Source of the DNA: Ustilago trichophora
Lineage: Eukaryota > Basidiomycota > Ustilaginomycetes > Ustilaginales > Ustilaginaceae
Direction: 5' to 3'
Assembly (NCBI GenBank): GCA_900323505.1
Contig: OOIN01000012.1
Span: forward strand, 434,001 to 498,000
Length of the DNA: 64,000 nucleotides
The position numbers were made by a program, and so were the translations under genes. The notes beneath the pieces are model-generated. The model was given only the letters and a program-made list of their open reading frames with translations. It made no database searches and had not been told where the DNA came from. Position 1 is the first letter of the stretch, and each line of letters opens with the position of its first letter. Below are positions 19,001-27,443 of this stretch, in pieces.

Positions 19001-20000
19001 ACATGATGCGACCTTCGAAGAGGACTCGGCCGCCAAACGAGCGCATCTCCTCGCCAGGGGGCCCAATGACACCGTTGAGAGGAGAGTCAGCTCGAATCTC
19101 TGCCTCTCGATCGAGTTCGGCGCAGACTTGACGCTCACGGTCGGTGGCGCGCCTCGCCATGATGGCGGTATCGGTGCGAAATTCCCAGAGCTTGTGCTGG
19201 TTCGCGGGGTCAAAAAGAGCACAAATAGAGTCGACATTGGAGTTGGAGCGAAGAGCGTTGATGCCGGTAGTGAAGATGAGCTCGTCGAGGCTAAAGAGAC
19301 CAAAGGAGACGAGCGAGGCGAGGTAGTATTGGACGCCCCACGGCACGGAGAGCCTACCGTCTGGCTGGCTTTGCATGATCTTGATTCGCATGTGGCTTTC
19401 GATCACGACAAAAGGGGCAACATTGCCGGGGTGAGCTCGAGGAGAGGGAACAACGTTGGTGTAATTGTTAGCGTCATCTGCGCTTTCAGCTGCAGCGAGT
19501 TCGGCGTGCATACCCAGCTCCTTGGGTTCCGTCTTGACCTGTCTTGTTTGCCTACGAACGGGCTTGGGGATGGGCAGAAATATGCGGTCCGGAGACTCTT
19601 CGCGGAACAGCATCCAGGCAGGCGCTTTCCCCGTAATGCCCGCTGATGGAGGCGTCGATCTTTCGGTGCCTTGAGACGAGCCAGGGGTGTCGTCAAAGGG
19701 GTCTACGTTTCGCGCATCGTGGAAGGAGTCCGATCCGCTCTCTGAGTCCGACATGGCGGGGTTGTCTTGTCCTTGATCCAGCTCGTCGCTCGACTCGAAC
19801 AGGGCCCGGAGTATCGCTGTACTGCTTGAGCTTTGTTGTGGTGAGGAATGAGAAGCGTTTGCAGGTCTCTTTGCGGGAGATGTGAGTGGATTCAGAGCAC
19901 TTCGCTTGCGCTCAGCTCGAGCGACTGCATTGCTGGTGCTTGCGATACTGTCAATTTTGCTTCTTGTACGTTGCGAAAGCTGTACGGAGACTTGATTCAT
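16056..20000 (-). CDS. RNA-dependent RNA polymerase of the RNAi (QDE-1/Rdp1) family
   Basis: 1314 residues, single exon, ATG at 20000. The catalytic DxDGD signature is intact as D861-Y-D863-G-D865 within LLSGGDYDGDLIRVFWEP. Other RdRP-family stretches surround it: TRHPCLLPTDIRKVRAV upstream (the conserved region before the catalytic loop), and GIMHLYAAWQFG with LAHKFCQCMDSQKTG downstream. The N-terminal ~150 residues are Ser/Asp-rich and likely disordered. Family knowledge: these enzymes copy single-stranded RNA into dsRNA for Dicer in quelling, heterochromatin or transposon silencing. U. maydis lacks this machinery while U. hordei and S. reilianum keep it. Dicer and Argonaute are not in this window. 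The gene looks complete and functional, with no frame break. A pogo-type transposon lies about 1.2 kb upstream of its start. Confidence 0.95.
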   Translation of the reverse strand: MNQVSVQLSQRTRSKIDSIASTSNAVARAERKRSALNPLTSPAKRPANASHSSPQQSSSSTAILRALFESSDELDQGQDNPAMSDSESGSDSFHDARNVDPFDDTPGSSQGTERSTPPSAGITGKAPAWMLFREESPDRIFLPIPKPVRRQTRQVKTEPKELGMHAELAAAESADDANNYTNVVPSPRAHPGNVAPFVVIESHMRIKIMQSQPDGRLSVPWGVQYYLASLVSFGLFSLDELIFTTGINALRSNSNVDSICALFDPANQHKLWEFRTDTAIMARRATDRERQVCAELDREAEIRADSPLNGVIGPPGEEMRSFGGRVLFEGRIMSSQNEERPQTGKRRKHRIFSVQLLPPKLGGSCRFSRRFGSQSIIRLKMDVAMARDARRFAIHPKTQEIQQEISDFFSQTVHIMGRKYRPFICKDETIFYLWVGSPPNCPDQPDFDCIWDFINHHAPFAQNGRSQLGKFIQRVLLGLSTSVPASVIDDITYESDIFGDPDPVTGKKVEMTDGAASVSLTVAKDIAQHLGYDSVPSAFQGRIAGSKGVWYIDPFAECSLPGEQAKRWIKIRDSQKKIHYPAGQNLDLSQLVIDLLGPSRLFAPSTLSKQIILVLQSNGVPIRTFADMQRAELQKIAEEISNWEGPDASVCMRLATVVERLCKVESLRAKRSTESAEHRAQGMESQISNNSADGDRALGDDDRDIFFGQDGRHIWNGKPLSKHECAYEMLLSGFHPKSCPYLAELLVDIADLAMKRVIKRFAIPVARSAEAMVIPDPTGTLEEGEIQFRFSGDAVLDPDTRLRLRHVPEGEVLVTRHPCLLPTDIRKVRAVVRAELSLYQDVVVFSTKGQRPLASLLSGGDYDGDLIRVFWEPKLVQAFENSDVSYADCPFDISDVFDRSAETVSDFVGQHEEKNKDERDRVLIKELVAGAFEPAVRGLYGIMHLYAAWQFGIWSPEAIELAHKFCQCMDSQKTGLTLKARVRIEDSKLYLGNLPEWAHDTNDETAPRDWFAVDDNRSTQTARKNKDRPKSVLCALWAEGKAEMGKLKLRLQKETEKLRGVEDAAISGVWKEAEQLGQISAEEKEAIRSHIKVMEESFLRTNMRTRQTIEARTRELRKGEPSSKVSPQNSARPSKGMPLRRVRSEAKPTLLSRPSISERLTGAASSSAVDDLNSSDMLERLDETIEVPAILGSTSEVAARFCQWPRGFEKEYIAKKDRYAVHRLAMLRASYAYSITYASRPRFAFEMAWRWIMSIKAEASGDAATTASGGRRLQEKAQGMGSMQVPYSTLDLLGLRKKLINRNFEMTQGRGVEI

Positions 20001-21246
20001 AGCTTGTATAACTAGTAAAGAGATGATGGGGCAAATGGTATTTGAGTTTCAGACTTGAGATTGATAGCAGAACAGTCGTGGCGGTGAAGGATGGTAGCGA
20101 CGCTTGCGATTCACGATGGTATCAAGATGGTGCTTGCGGAGTCAGCGGCGATGGATGGGATCGTTGTTGGTGATGTTGAGAACTATTACCGTAGCGATAT
20201 CGCAAGCGGCGCCAAAAAAAAAAAAAATCTCCGGTGCTATGCCTTGCGATGGCTGAAGCTGAGGTTGATGATAAAGATACGGTTGCGGATGACAATGCGT
20301 TTACGCGGCTTGTGTGTATTCCAGACTTCGAGGCATGCGGATATCTTGTCAGAGCAGGTGACGGCAATATGAGCAGAGGGCTGGGCCACAGTCTTTGGTT
20401 TTATGTGCGATGGCTGGCGAAGAGGAGGTACACAGCGAAGAGGAGCGTTCCTGGAAAGCGAGGGCGGACATGTGCAGAAGAGCGGAAGAGCGGGAAAAAT
20501 CGAGCAGCATTGGATCAATGGGATGGTCGGGAAGAAAGAAGGCCGATAGAGAAGCTCAGTCTCGAATTGCACTGCGCAGTGATGCTCTGCAAGACGATGA
20601 GCTTGTGCGAAATGAAGTCGGAAAACAAAGGCGGACGTGGACGGCGCCGTGGTTGTTCGAGCGTCAAGAAGATTGAGCAGAAGAGCTGGATTTCATTGAT
20701 CTTGTTTAAGTGATCTGCAAGGTTCCACACCAGGATGCAAATGGTTGGACAGCCGGAATGAGGTGGTGAATCGATGATTCAGTACTGTAGTAGAGGACGA
20801 TGCAACTATGGATCGAGTGGCGGTGTGCGTGTACGTCCGTCTTGTTGTGCAAGGAGATTTGTGAGTTAGCAGCGTTCGTTCAGGCATGGTTGCTCTGGAG
20901 AGCAGCGTTTGATCAAGCTTACAGGCCGTGGGACGGATCGGCGTGCATGATGGTGGTTCGTACAGGCGTCAAATTGTCGACCAAACCGAGTGTCCAGGTC
21001 ACGATATCGGTCAGGAGCTGGATACGATAATACGGTTGACGAGATTTAGAATCAGGCTCCAGCGGTGTTGCTGAGGTCGTACGAGCGCATTGATGCGTAG
21101 TCAAGCTTATCTTGGTTGTGGTTTCGCCATAAGATTATCAAGAACATCGTACGAGGGATTCAAGCGAAAAAAAAAAAAAAAAAGTGTTTGTGTGGAGGCG
21201 CCACTCTCTCAAATCACACCCCACAAGTGTCACGCATACTGTACAG
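20001..21246. other. Intergenic region between RdRP start and the pogo element
   Basis: About 1.25 kb holding the RdRP promoter. Poly-A runs occur at about 20215-20226 and 21166-21183. Open frames here show no recognisable domain or codon bias. The palindrome TACTGTACAGTA at 21237-21248 abuts the transposon and includes its TA target. Confidence 0.6.
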
Positions 21247-21248
21247 TA

Positions 21249-21436
21249 ACGTAGTTCACGTAGATGTGGAAATCACGTAGATGTGGAAAATTTGGACCCC
21301 GGGGGATTGCCTGGTACTCTGAAAATTCGAAATTTTGAGGCAGCAGCTCCACTATCAATTTAGTACTAGGCAATCCCCCTCCCTGGGGGACTTGTCTATT
21401 TTGACTGTTTTTCTGCCGCTCAGAGACAAGTCCCCC
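21249..21436 (+). repeat. Left terminal inverted repeat of the pogo element
   Basis: 188 bp pairing with 23579-23761. The only visible differences are a short length change near 21321-21330 and one A/G substitution near 21425. It contains two nested smaller inverted repeats: GGGGGATTGCCT...AGGCAATCCCCC and GGGGGACTTGTCT...AGACAAGTCCCCC. Confidence 0.95.
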
Positions 21437-21539
21437 TCCACCAAAAAAATTGAGGCAGCAAATCAGTCAATTTCCCACTCACACTTCCTCATCTCCAACA
21501 CGTCATCACCACCATCATCAACCAGCTCTCATTGCATCA

Positions 21540-23438
21540 ATGGTCAACATTTCACCAAGGAAGAAGGTTGCTAGGACTCAGCTGAAGTCAGAGAGGGATC
21601 AGAGGGAAGAACAGATCCAGGCTGCACTGCTTGCTGTGGATCAAGGCCGCTTCAAAAGTCTCAGAGCAGCAGCAGAACACCACCATGTCCCCTACAAGAC
21701 ACTTTACAACCGGAAGAAAGGGAAGAAGAGCCGCTCTGAGGCCTTCCAAGATCTACAAATCCTTTCACCAGGAACAGAGGATGTCCTGGTTCAGCACATA
21801 CGCAAGCAAGCAGACTTTGGCTTTCCGGTCACCCCCAAGGAACTAAGACAATTAGCGGAGCAACTGTTGCGGCAGCAAACCAACAACAATGACGCTCAGC
21901 TTGGATTGAATTGGGTCTCAGCCTTCAAACAGCGGCATCCTGGGCTAAGAGGCTACTACTCCTGCATCATGGATGTGCAGAGGGTCCTTGCTGGTAATCC
22001 TGCAGTAGTGGAAGCATACTTTGATCTTCTTGAACAGACTATTGCAGAATACAACATCGTACCTCAAAATATCTACAACATGGACGAAACTGGGTTCCTA
22101 ATTGGTCAGAGTCAGGCCCGCAGCATCATTATACCAAAGGAGGATGGGAAGAGGCAGCGCTTCAGATCACATCCAGGGACACGGGAGACCATCACAGTCA
22201 TTGAGTGCATTGGTGCACGGGGAACTCCACCTCTTCCTATGGTGATTTACAGAGGGAAGAATCACATACAAGGATGGTACCGCGATCACTTGGAGGCCAA
22301 GGACTGGACCTTTGCAACAAGTCCAAACGGCTGGACAGACAATGATCTTGGTCTGGAATGGCTCAAGGATTGCTTCAACAAGCACACACAACAGAAGGCA
22401 CAAGGCAATTACCGTCTGCTTATTTTGGATGGCCATGGCTCACATGTAACCTTGGAATTCATACAGCAAGCTTGGGACTTCCGCATCATCTGCCTCTGCC
22501 TGCCTCCACATGCCACTCATCTCCTTCAACCACTCAATGTCTCAATCTTTGGTCCATTGCAGAATGCCTTCACTGCAGAAGTAGACAAGTTTGCCGGTGC
22601 CAATCTTAGCATTGGTAAGAATGACTTCCTGAAGATGTATGTCAAGGCCAGGCGGGTTATCACTGGCAGTGCTGCAACAAAGGCTTTCAAAGATGTAGGG
22701 ATTGACACAGTGATAAACCGCGAAAAAGTCCTCAGACACATGCCAGCTTGGCACCGTGACTCCACGCCACCCTCCTCAGCTCCGCAACCAGAAGACACAC
22801 CAACACCATCAACATCAGAAGAGGCCAAGAAGCTCATGGCACAGCTTCTATCAACCCTTCATCAACATCAAGAGGAGGAACAGGCATCACTTGCTTACTC
22901 TCACCGTCAACAGCGCATGTGGACCAAGAAGTTTGAGAAGTTTGTTGATCGTCTCTTCAACCAGCAAGTCATTGACCAGGCCCGGATCCAGGAGCTCACA
23001 GCAGCACATGCAAACAAGCGCAATGCCCTCCCTGGGGATATGAACCGGCTGTCCCAAGCACGTGTGCTACATCAAAGTGACTTACCACGGTTGATAGCAC
23101 AGCGGGAAGAACAGGCAAGGAAAGAGGCTGAGAAGCTAGCATGCAAGGCAAGAGGCAAGCAGCGGGCCAAGAGCAAGCAAGTGTTGCCCTCACTGGCCCC
23201 AATGGCAGCGCAAGAGTCTCAAGAATCAGATGAGGAGCCTGTCTTTCCAACAAGCAGTCAACTGCCAAGCTTCTGGCCTGTTCAGCTGCCACCACCATTC
23301 CTGGGTTCTGATCAGATGATCATGGTGCCACCTCCGTCACTGCCCCAGGCAAGCTCTAGTGCCATCCCCCTTGAGCCACCTTTTCCAAGTTGGCAGCAGC
23401 AAGGGCCCCTCCTTCCACGCATGCCACCATTTCTGTAG
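21540..23438 (+). CDS. Pogo/Fot1-like transposase (DDE_1), third catalytic Asp replaced by Asn
   Basis: 632 residues from ATG 21540 (MVNISPRKK). A psq-type helix-turn-helix lies at about 18-60 (ending VPYKTLYNRKKG), then a CENP-B-type DNA-binding domain at about 75-137 (LGLNWVSAFKQRHPGLR), then the DDE_1 core. Catalytic residues are D182 (IYNMDETGF) and D297 (LLILDGHGSH). At the third position, 36 residues on, the family has LQPLD but this copy reads LQPLNVSIFGPL with N333 (codon AAT). The C-terminal 200 residues are Gln/Glu/Pro-rich. The frame is otherwise intact. Family knowledge says loss of the third acidic residue abolishes cleavage in DDE/D enzymes, so this copy is probably catalytically dead though able to bind its ends. 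Codon use is less GC-biased than in the neighbouring genes, as expected of a mobile gene. Confidence 0.93.
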   Translation: MVNISPRKKVARTQLKSERDQREEQIQAALLAVDQGRFKSLRAAAEHHHVPYKTLYNRKKGKKSRSEAFQDLQILSPGTEDVLVQHIRKQADFGFPVTPKELRQLAEQLLRQQTNNNDAQLGLNWVSAFKQRHPGLRGYYSCIMDVQRVLAGNPAVVEAYFDLLEQTIAEYNIVPQNIYNMDETGFLIGQSQARSIIIPKEDGKRQRFRSHPGTRETITVIECIGARGTPPLPMVIYRGKNHIQGWYRDHLEAKDWTFATSPNGWTDNDLGLEWLKDCFNKHTQQKAQGNYRLLILDGHGSHVTLEFIQQAWDFRIICLCLPPHATHLLQPLNVSIFGPLQNAFTAEVDKFAGANLSIGKNDFLKMYVKARRVITGSAATKAFKDVGIDTVINREKVLRHMPAWHRDSTPPSSAPQPEDTPTPSTSEEAKKLMAQLLSTLHQHQEEEQASLAYSHRQQRMWTKKFEKFVDRLFNQQVIDQARIQELTAAHANKRNALPGDMNRLSQARVLHQSDLPRLIAQREEQARKEAEKLACKARGKQRAKSKQVLPSLAPMAAQESQESDEEPVFPTSSQLPSFWPVQLPPPFLGSDQMIMVPPPSLPQASSSAIPLEPPFPSWQQQGPLLPRMPPFL

Positions 23439-23578
23439 CCAGTTGATGCAATGAATTGTGTTGATCAATGCCATGGGTGAGGTGTGAGATGAATGATGCT
23501 ATCACGGAGGACAAGTTGACTCTGCCAATTTTGATAGTGGCTGTGCTGCCTTGAAATTTTCAAAATTCTGACTTGCCT

Positions 23579-23761
23579 GGGGGACTTGCCTCTGAGCGGC
23601 AGAAAAACAGTCAAAATAGACAAGTCCCCCAGGGAGGGGGATTGCCTAGTACTAAATTGATAGTGGAGCTGCTGCCTCAAAATTTCCTCAGAGTACCAGG
23701 CAATCCCCCGGGGTCCAAATTTTCCACATCTACGTGATTTCCACATCTACGTGAACTACGT
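23579..23761 (-). repeat. Right terminal inverted repeat of the pogo element
   Basis: 183 bp, reverse complement of 21249-21436 with the small differences noted there. It ends CGTGAACTACGT before the flanking TA. Confidence 0.95.
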
Positions 23762-23763
23762 TA

Positions 23764-24283
23764 CACAGTGGGCCTGTTCAGGGTCCGTTTTCTGGTGTGA
23801 ACTTAGAGAGGAGGGATGATCAGAGGTTTGACAGGTCTGGCGGATCTTGTGTTACTTTGTCAAATCGGGATGCCCGATGCATAGCGATCAAAGGCACGTA
23901 AAACGTGAGACCAACACACAGACTTTCCTAAAAAGAGTTCAAAAGTTGTGTAGAAGTTGGATTCTCGTTCAACCACATCCTCACCACCCCTGTGTGCAGT
24001 GCCAAACAAAGAAAGCAACACAGAGCGTCATGCCTGCCCTTGCCTATCTCTCTCGTTTTGCCGATCCTTCCTGCATGGAAGCTAGCGTCGTCTTGCCAAG
24101 CCCTTCCTGACTCGGCATCGAATTCGACATTCGAGCGCAACTCGATCCGCTCCTGTGCCTGAAACAAGCATCCGCAGCAGCCACCATCACCTTTGCCACC
24201 GTAACGCTGGAGTCGTCATCAACATTAATACATAGCAAGGGCGGTGGTGCATCAGTAGCGCATCCCGCTCATACACTACAATC
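23764..24283. other. Intergenic region, transposon to SAP-domain gene
   Basis: 520 bp upstream of the plus-strand SAP gene. No open frame with coding character. The promoter and 5' UTR of the downstream gene must lie here. Confidence 0.6.
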
Positions 24284-26962
24284 ATGAACGCCAACATGCT
24301 TCTCTCTCCAGATGCGCTTCACTGCCTCAAGCGCAAACAGCTCACCAACCTCTGCAGGCGCTTCGGTATCAAAGCTGTTGGCAAGAACACAGACCTCATC
24401 CAGCGTCTCCAGGAATACGCTGCATCCAACATCCCCTCGGACAGTCCGACAAAGGGAAACGTCCCCATCCTTCGACATGTCAAACGCCCAAGGCAAAGTG
24501 ATTCCAGCGACGACTCTGGCAGCGACGACCAACAGACTGAAGAACGCGCGACTCTACCATACCCGCCACTGACCCCTCGCACGAGGCAAAAGAGGGTCTC
24601 CGACCTTGTACAGGCTATCGAAGAGGTCAAGGATCAAGCTGACGATATGGACACCGACGATGAGAATGAATTCGAATTGTCTCAGAAAAACACCATCACC
24701 TTCCCTGTCAGTTCTACTACTCCAGCTCATCCTCTTTCGCCTCTTTCGCCAGCACCTGTTGCTGAGGAAATGGTGTCCACACAGCCACTCCGTATCTTCA
24801 AAGCGCTTCCCAGCTCAAACCGTATCGCCTCGCCCCTGTCCGCCGCCACCATCCTCGAAATGAGCCGCCCAGATGCTGCAGATGCCAACTCGAGCCTATA
24901 CCCCGACCTTTCGACGCTACCTCTGCCCGAAGGTGTCTCAAGCGACTGCCTTGCCAGCTCCTCCACTTTACCCTCCATCACGTCCCGTCAGTTCTCAGCC
25001 GCTGCTGCTTCGGTTCTAGCCGAAATGAACGCAAGGCTGACCGCAGCTGGACGATCTGTCACCTCTGGTTCTCTGGCGACCATGTCGAGCATGGGCAACG
25101 GCACGTGGCAGAACTTGGCGGCATCAGTATCCACTCAAGGCATGTCCAAGAGCCGCTCTGGCAGATACGAGATCCATCACGAGCGCCAGTTCAAGAAGAT
25201 GGACTCGATCGTCAATCACTACGCCGCTCGTCGTGTTGGTGGAGGGCCAGCTGAGAAGAGTGCAGACACGATCGAACCGAGTGATTCTAGTATCTCGGCG
25301 CCGTCGAGCTCAGCTGTTACTAGCAATGTAGCAACTATGACCGCAAGCACATCCACGACTCAACGTCCTCGCCGTGTAGATGCCTCTACATCGACTCGCA
25401 GTCTCGCGGCAATGGCTCGCTCCACCAGTTCGCGAAAGATGCCGGTGCAGCGCAGACCGCTGCCAGTTCCACCCGTCTCGCAAGCCAAGCTGCCGCCATC
25501 GCTCAGTGTTTCCGCATCCGCGAACAAAACTGCAGCCTCTCGCCAGGCATCCAGCACCGAACCATCCCGCACGAAACGTCTCCGCCTTGCCGTCACTGAA
25601 GACCAAGACGCTCTCCAAAACACTGTCCTCGAGATCCCCCCTGAGAAAAAATCAGTCGTCATCCGCGTCACGCGACCCGAACGAGAGGGTATGCCGTACA
25701 AATTTAGCGTTGCTTCTTCCTCATCGTCGTCATCTGACAGCAAATTTGCCGAAAGTGGCCCCACCCGAGCGGCTTCTTCGTTGCGCAAGACGGTGATCAA
25801 GGCGACCAAGAACACCTTTGTTGGTGGCGGTGGTGGTTCGGCCAAAAAGACAACAGCAAGTGCACAAGCCCAGAAAAGAGAGGCGGCATTTGCCAAGCAG
25901 CAGCAACAGCAGGCTGCCATGTCGCGCAGTATCAGCTCTCGGGCCAATCTGGCCGCAGGCACGGCCAATCGATCGCAGGCAATGGCGCCTTCGGTTAGCG
26001 TCAGGAACAAGTTTACTGGTGTGGTTACTGGTGCTTCTTCTACGGGTGCAGCTGTGCTATCGAACGGGGCCAAGGTTGATTCGGCATCGGGTGTGCGTAA
26101 GCCCACGGTAGCTGCGTCGACGAGCAGCGGTGGATCAGACGCAAGCAAGCAGAGTGGTGCCAGCAGTCGTTTTGGCGGAAGCATCCGAAGTAGCGTCTCT
26201 CAGGGTCTTGGACGTGCTGAAGCTGCGCGTCAGGCTAGATTGAAGGAGATCAAAGCTCGTACCAAAGCTGCTCTTGCTGGGTTTGGAAGTCAGCGCAATG
26301 TCAGTGCGTCCACAACGGCCACCACCACCACCACCACCAGCAGCAGCATCATCCCTGAATCTCCACAAAAAGCCCTCGTCGCAAACCCGGCCTCGTTCTC
26401 ACCCAGTGTTATGCGACCCACAATCGCGAGTCTGAGCAGATCCAGCGCAAACAATACCGCGGCCAACAATGGATCAGCGTCTCTCCCCATGCTTTCCGCC
26501 ATCACCCAACCTCCGCTCTCCAACGTGGTGGCAAGTGGCCTGCAACGAGCAGCCACGGTGCATGCTGGAGTGGGCAAAATCCTCACCCCTTGTCTGACAC
26601 CCCGCTCTTCGTCTCTTCGCCATCTTCGCCGGGTCATGCGCAAACAGCAGAAAGAAGCGGACCTCGACCTTGTACGCGTTGCCGCGGCGGAGAACATTGC
26701 ACCGGGAGCCGTCGTCCCTTCTGCCGTCCCCGCTATCAAGAGCGTCGTCGTGAAGGAGCAAGATGCCAAGCCGTCGATTCGTACGGTTGCTGTCGAGAGG
26801 GGCTCCCCGTTGAAGCGCGACACGAGCCCGGACAAGTATACTACCCTTCCGGTGAAGATGATGAGGACGACGAGGGGTGTGGGTGCTGCGGCGAGGCCTG
26901 CTGGTCCTCGTGCTGTGTTGGTGGCGACTAGGGCGACTACTTCTGCGCTCAACCGTGTCTGA
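24284..26962 (+). CDS. SAP-domain protein, NuSAP-like (putative nucleolar/spindle-associated protein)
   Basis: 892 residues, ATG 24284, one exon. An N-terminal SAP DNA-binding motif spans about residues 10-47 (LHCLKRKQLTNLCRRFGIKA then DLIQRLQEYA). The rest is Ser/Ala/Thr-rich, basic and disordered. At about 290-315 there is the conserved-looking segment YEIHHERQFKKMDSIVNHYA. It matches in spacing the segment of animal NuSAP1 around HEAHFKEMESIDQYI, and NuSAP1 also begins with a SAP domain. A basic helix AEAARQARLKEIKARTKAAL (about 645-665) and a SPLKRD/SPDKYTTLP C-terminal tail follow. Animal NuSAP binds and bundles spindle microtubules near chromatin under Ran control. The resemblance is two short matches in the right order, so a generic SAP chromatin protein remains possible. 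Confidence 0.75.
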   Translation: MNANMLLSPDALHCLKRKQLTNLCRRFGIKAVGKNTDLIQRLQEYAASNIPSDSPTKGNVPILRHVKRPRQSDSSDDSGSDDQQTEERATLPYPPLTPRTRQKRVSDLVQAIEEVKDQADDMDTDDENEFELSQKNTITFPVSSTTPAHPLSPLSPAPVAEEMVSTQPLRIFKALPSSNRIASPLSAATILEMSRPDAADANSSLYPDLSTLPLPEGVSSDCLASSSTLPSITSRQFSAAAASVLAEMNARLTAAGRSVTSGSLATMSSMGNGTWQNLAASVSTQGMSKSRSGRYEIHHERQFKKMDSIVNHYAARRVGGGPAEKSADTIEPSDSSISAPSSSAVTSNVATMTASTSTTQRPRRVDASTSTRSLAAMARSTSSRKMPVQRRPLPVPPVSQAKLPPSLSVSASANKTAASRQASSTEPSRTKRLRLAVTEDQDALQNTVLEIPPEKKSVVIRVTRPEREGMPYKFSVASSSSSSSDSKFAESGPTRAASSLRKTVIKATKNTFVGGGGGSAKKTTASAQAQKREAAFAKQQQQQAAMSRSISSRANLAAGTANRSQAMAPSVSVRNKFTGVVTGASSTGAAVLSNGAKVDSASGVRKPTVAASTSSGGSDASKQSGASSRFGGSIRSSVSQGLGRAEAARQARLKEIKARTKAALAGFGSQRNVSASTTATTTTTTSSSIIPESPQKALVANPASFSPSVMRPTIASLSRSSANNTAANNGSASLPMLSAITQPPLSNVVASGLQRAATVHAGVGKILTPCLTPRSSSLRHLRRVMRKQQKEADLDLVRVAAAENIAPGAVVPSAVPAIKSVVVKEQDAKPSIRTVAVERGSPLKRDTSPDKYTTLPVKMMRTTRGVGAAARPAGPRAVLVATRATTSALNRV

Positions 26963-27276
26963 AACTATTTCGGCTTCTTTCGTAAGGAGAGGTTGGGTTA
27001 TCGTCGTCTCCAGATGATCCAGCTTCACCTTGCTGCAAACTTCTACATATTACTTATTTTGCTTCGTACATGATCGCACAGTCTTCTCATATCTCTCAAC
27101 GATGTACATGATACCCGCAATGACTGACAATACCTTTTCTCCATCAACCGATTGCATGTCAAGACAATTAGAGAGTCCTCTGGTGATCACAAATCTCACC
27201 CATTTCAATAGATTTAGAGGGGTGTCGTGGCAACATGCGAACACAAGCGAGCAGCCGAAATATTGAGAGCGAATGG
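26963..27276. other. Intergenic region, SAP gene to DIRS element
   Basis: 314 bp holding the 3' end of the SAP gene. Nothing else recognised. The retroelement starts at 27277. Confidence 0.5.
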
Positions 27277-27403
27277 TGCAGCACGTGACTTTCGTTGCGT
27301 GCGCGTCTGAGCTGGCTTTGACTCCGCTCTCAACTCAGCTTTCTCTCTTCCCGTCCTACACCATCCTTCTCGCTGCCTGCTCCGCAGCAGCTCTCGTTTC
27401 CAC
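27277..27403 (+). repeat. DIRS split direct repeat A1
   Basis: 127 bp starting TGCAGCACGTGACTTTCGTT, identical to 31901-32027. Marks the left element boundary. Confidence 0.95.
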
Positions 27404-27443
27404 TCGTCTCCAAGCCTCCTCAATACCTCAAGACCCTCCGATC

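Larger units (their letters stand above)
21249..23761 (+). mobile_element. Pogo/Fot1-type (Tc1/mariner superfamily) DNA transposon, full length, ~2.5 kb
   Basis: The two ends are long near-perfect inverted repeats, both starting ACGTAGTTCACGTAGATGTG, flanked by TA at 21247-21248 and 23762-23763. A TA target duplication is the signature of the Tc1/mariner superfamily. One transposase gene occupies the interior. The subterminal 17-bp unit (CACGTAGATGTGGAAAT type) is repeated twice at each end and is a plausible transposase-binding site. The restored empty site would read CTGTACAGTACACAGTGG. Near-identity of the two repeats suggests a fairly recent insertion. Confidence 0.93.

Noticed and set aside
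27273..27443. Start of DIRS ORF1 at 27273
   Set aside because: That ATG begins in host DNA and runs through the A1 repeat; the ATG at 27444 is inside the element.
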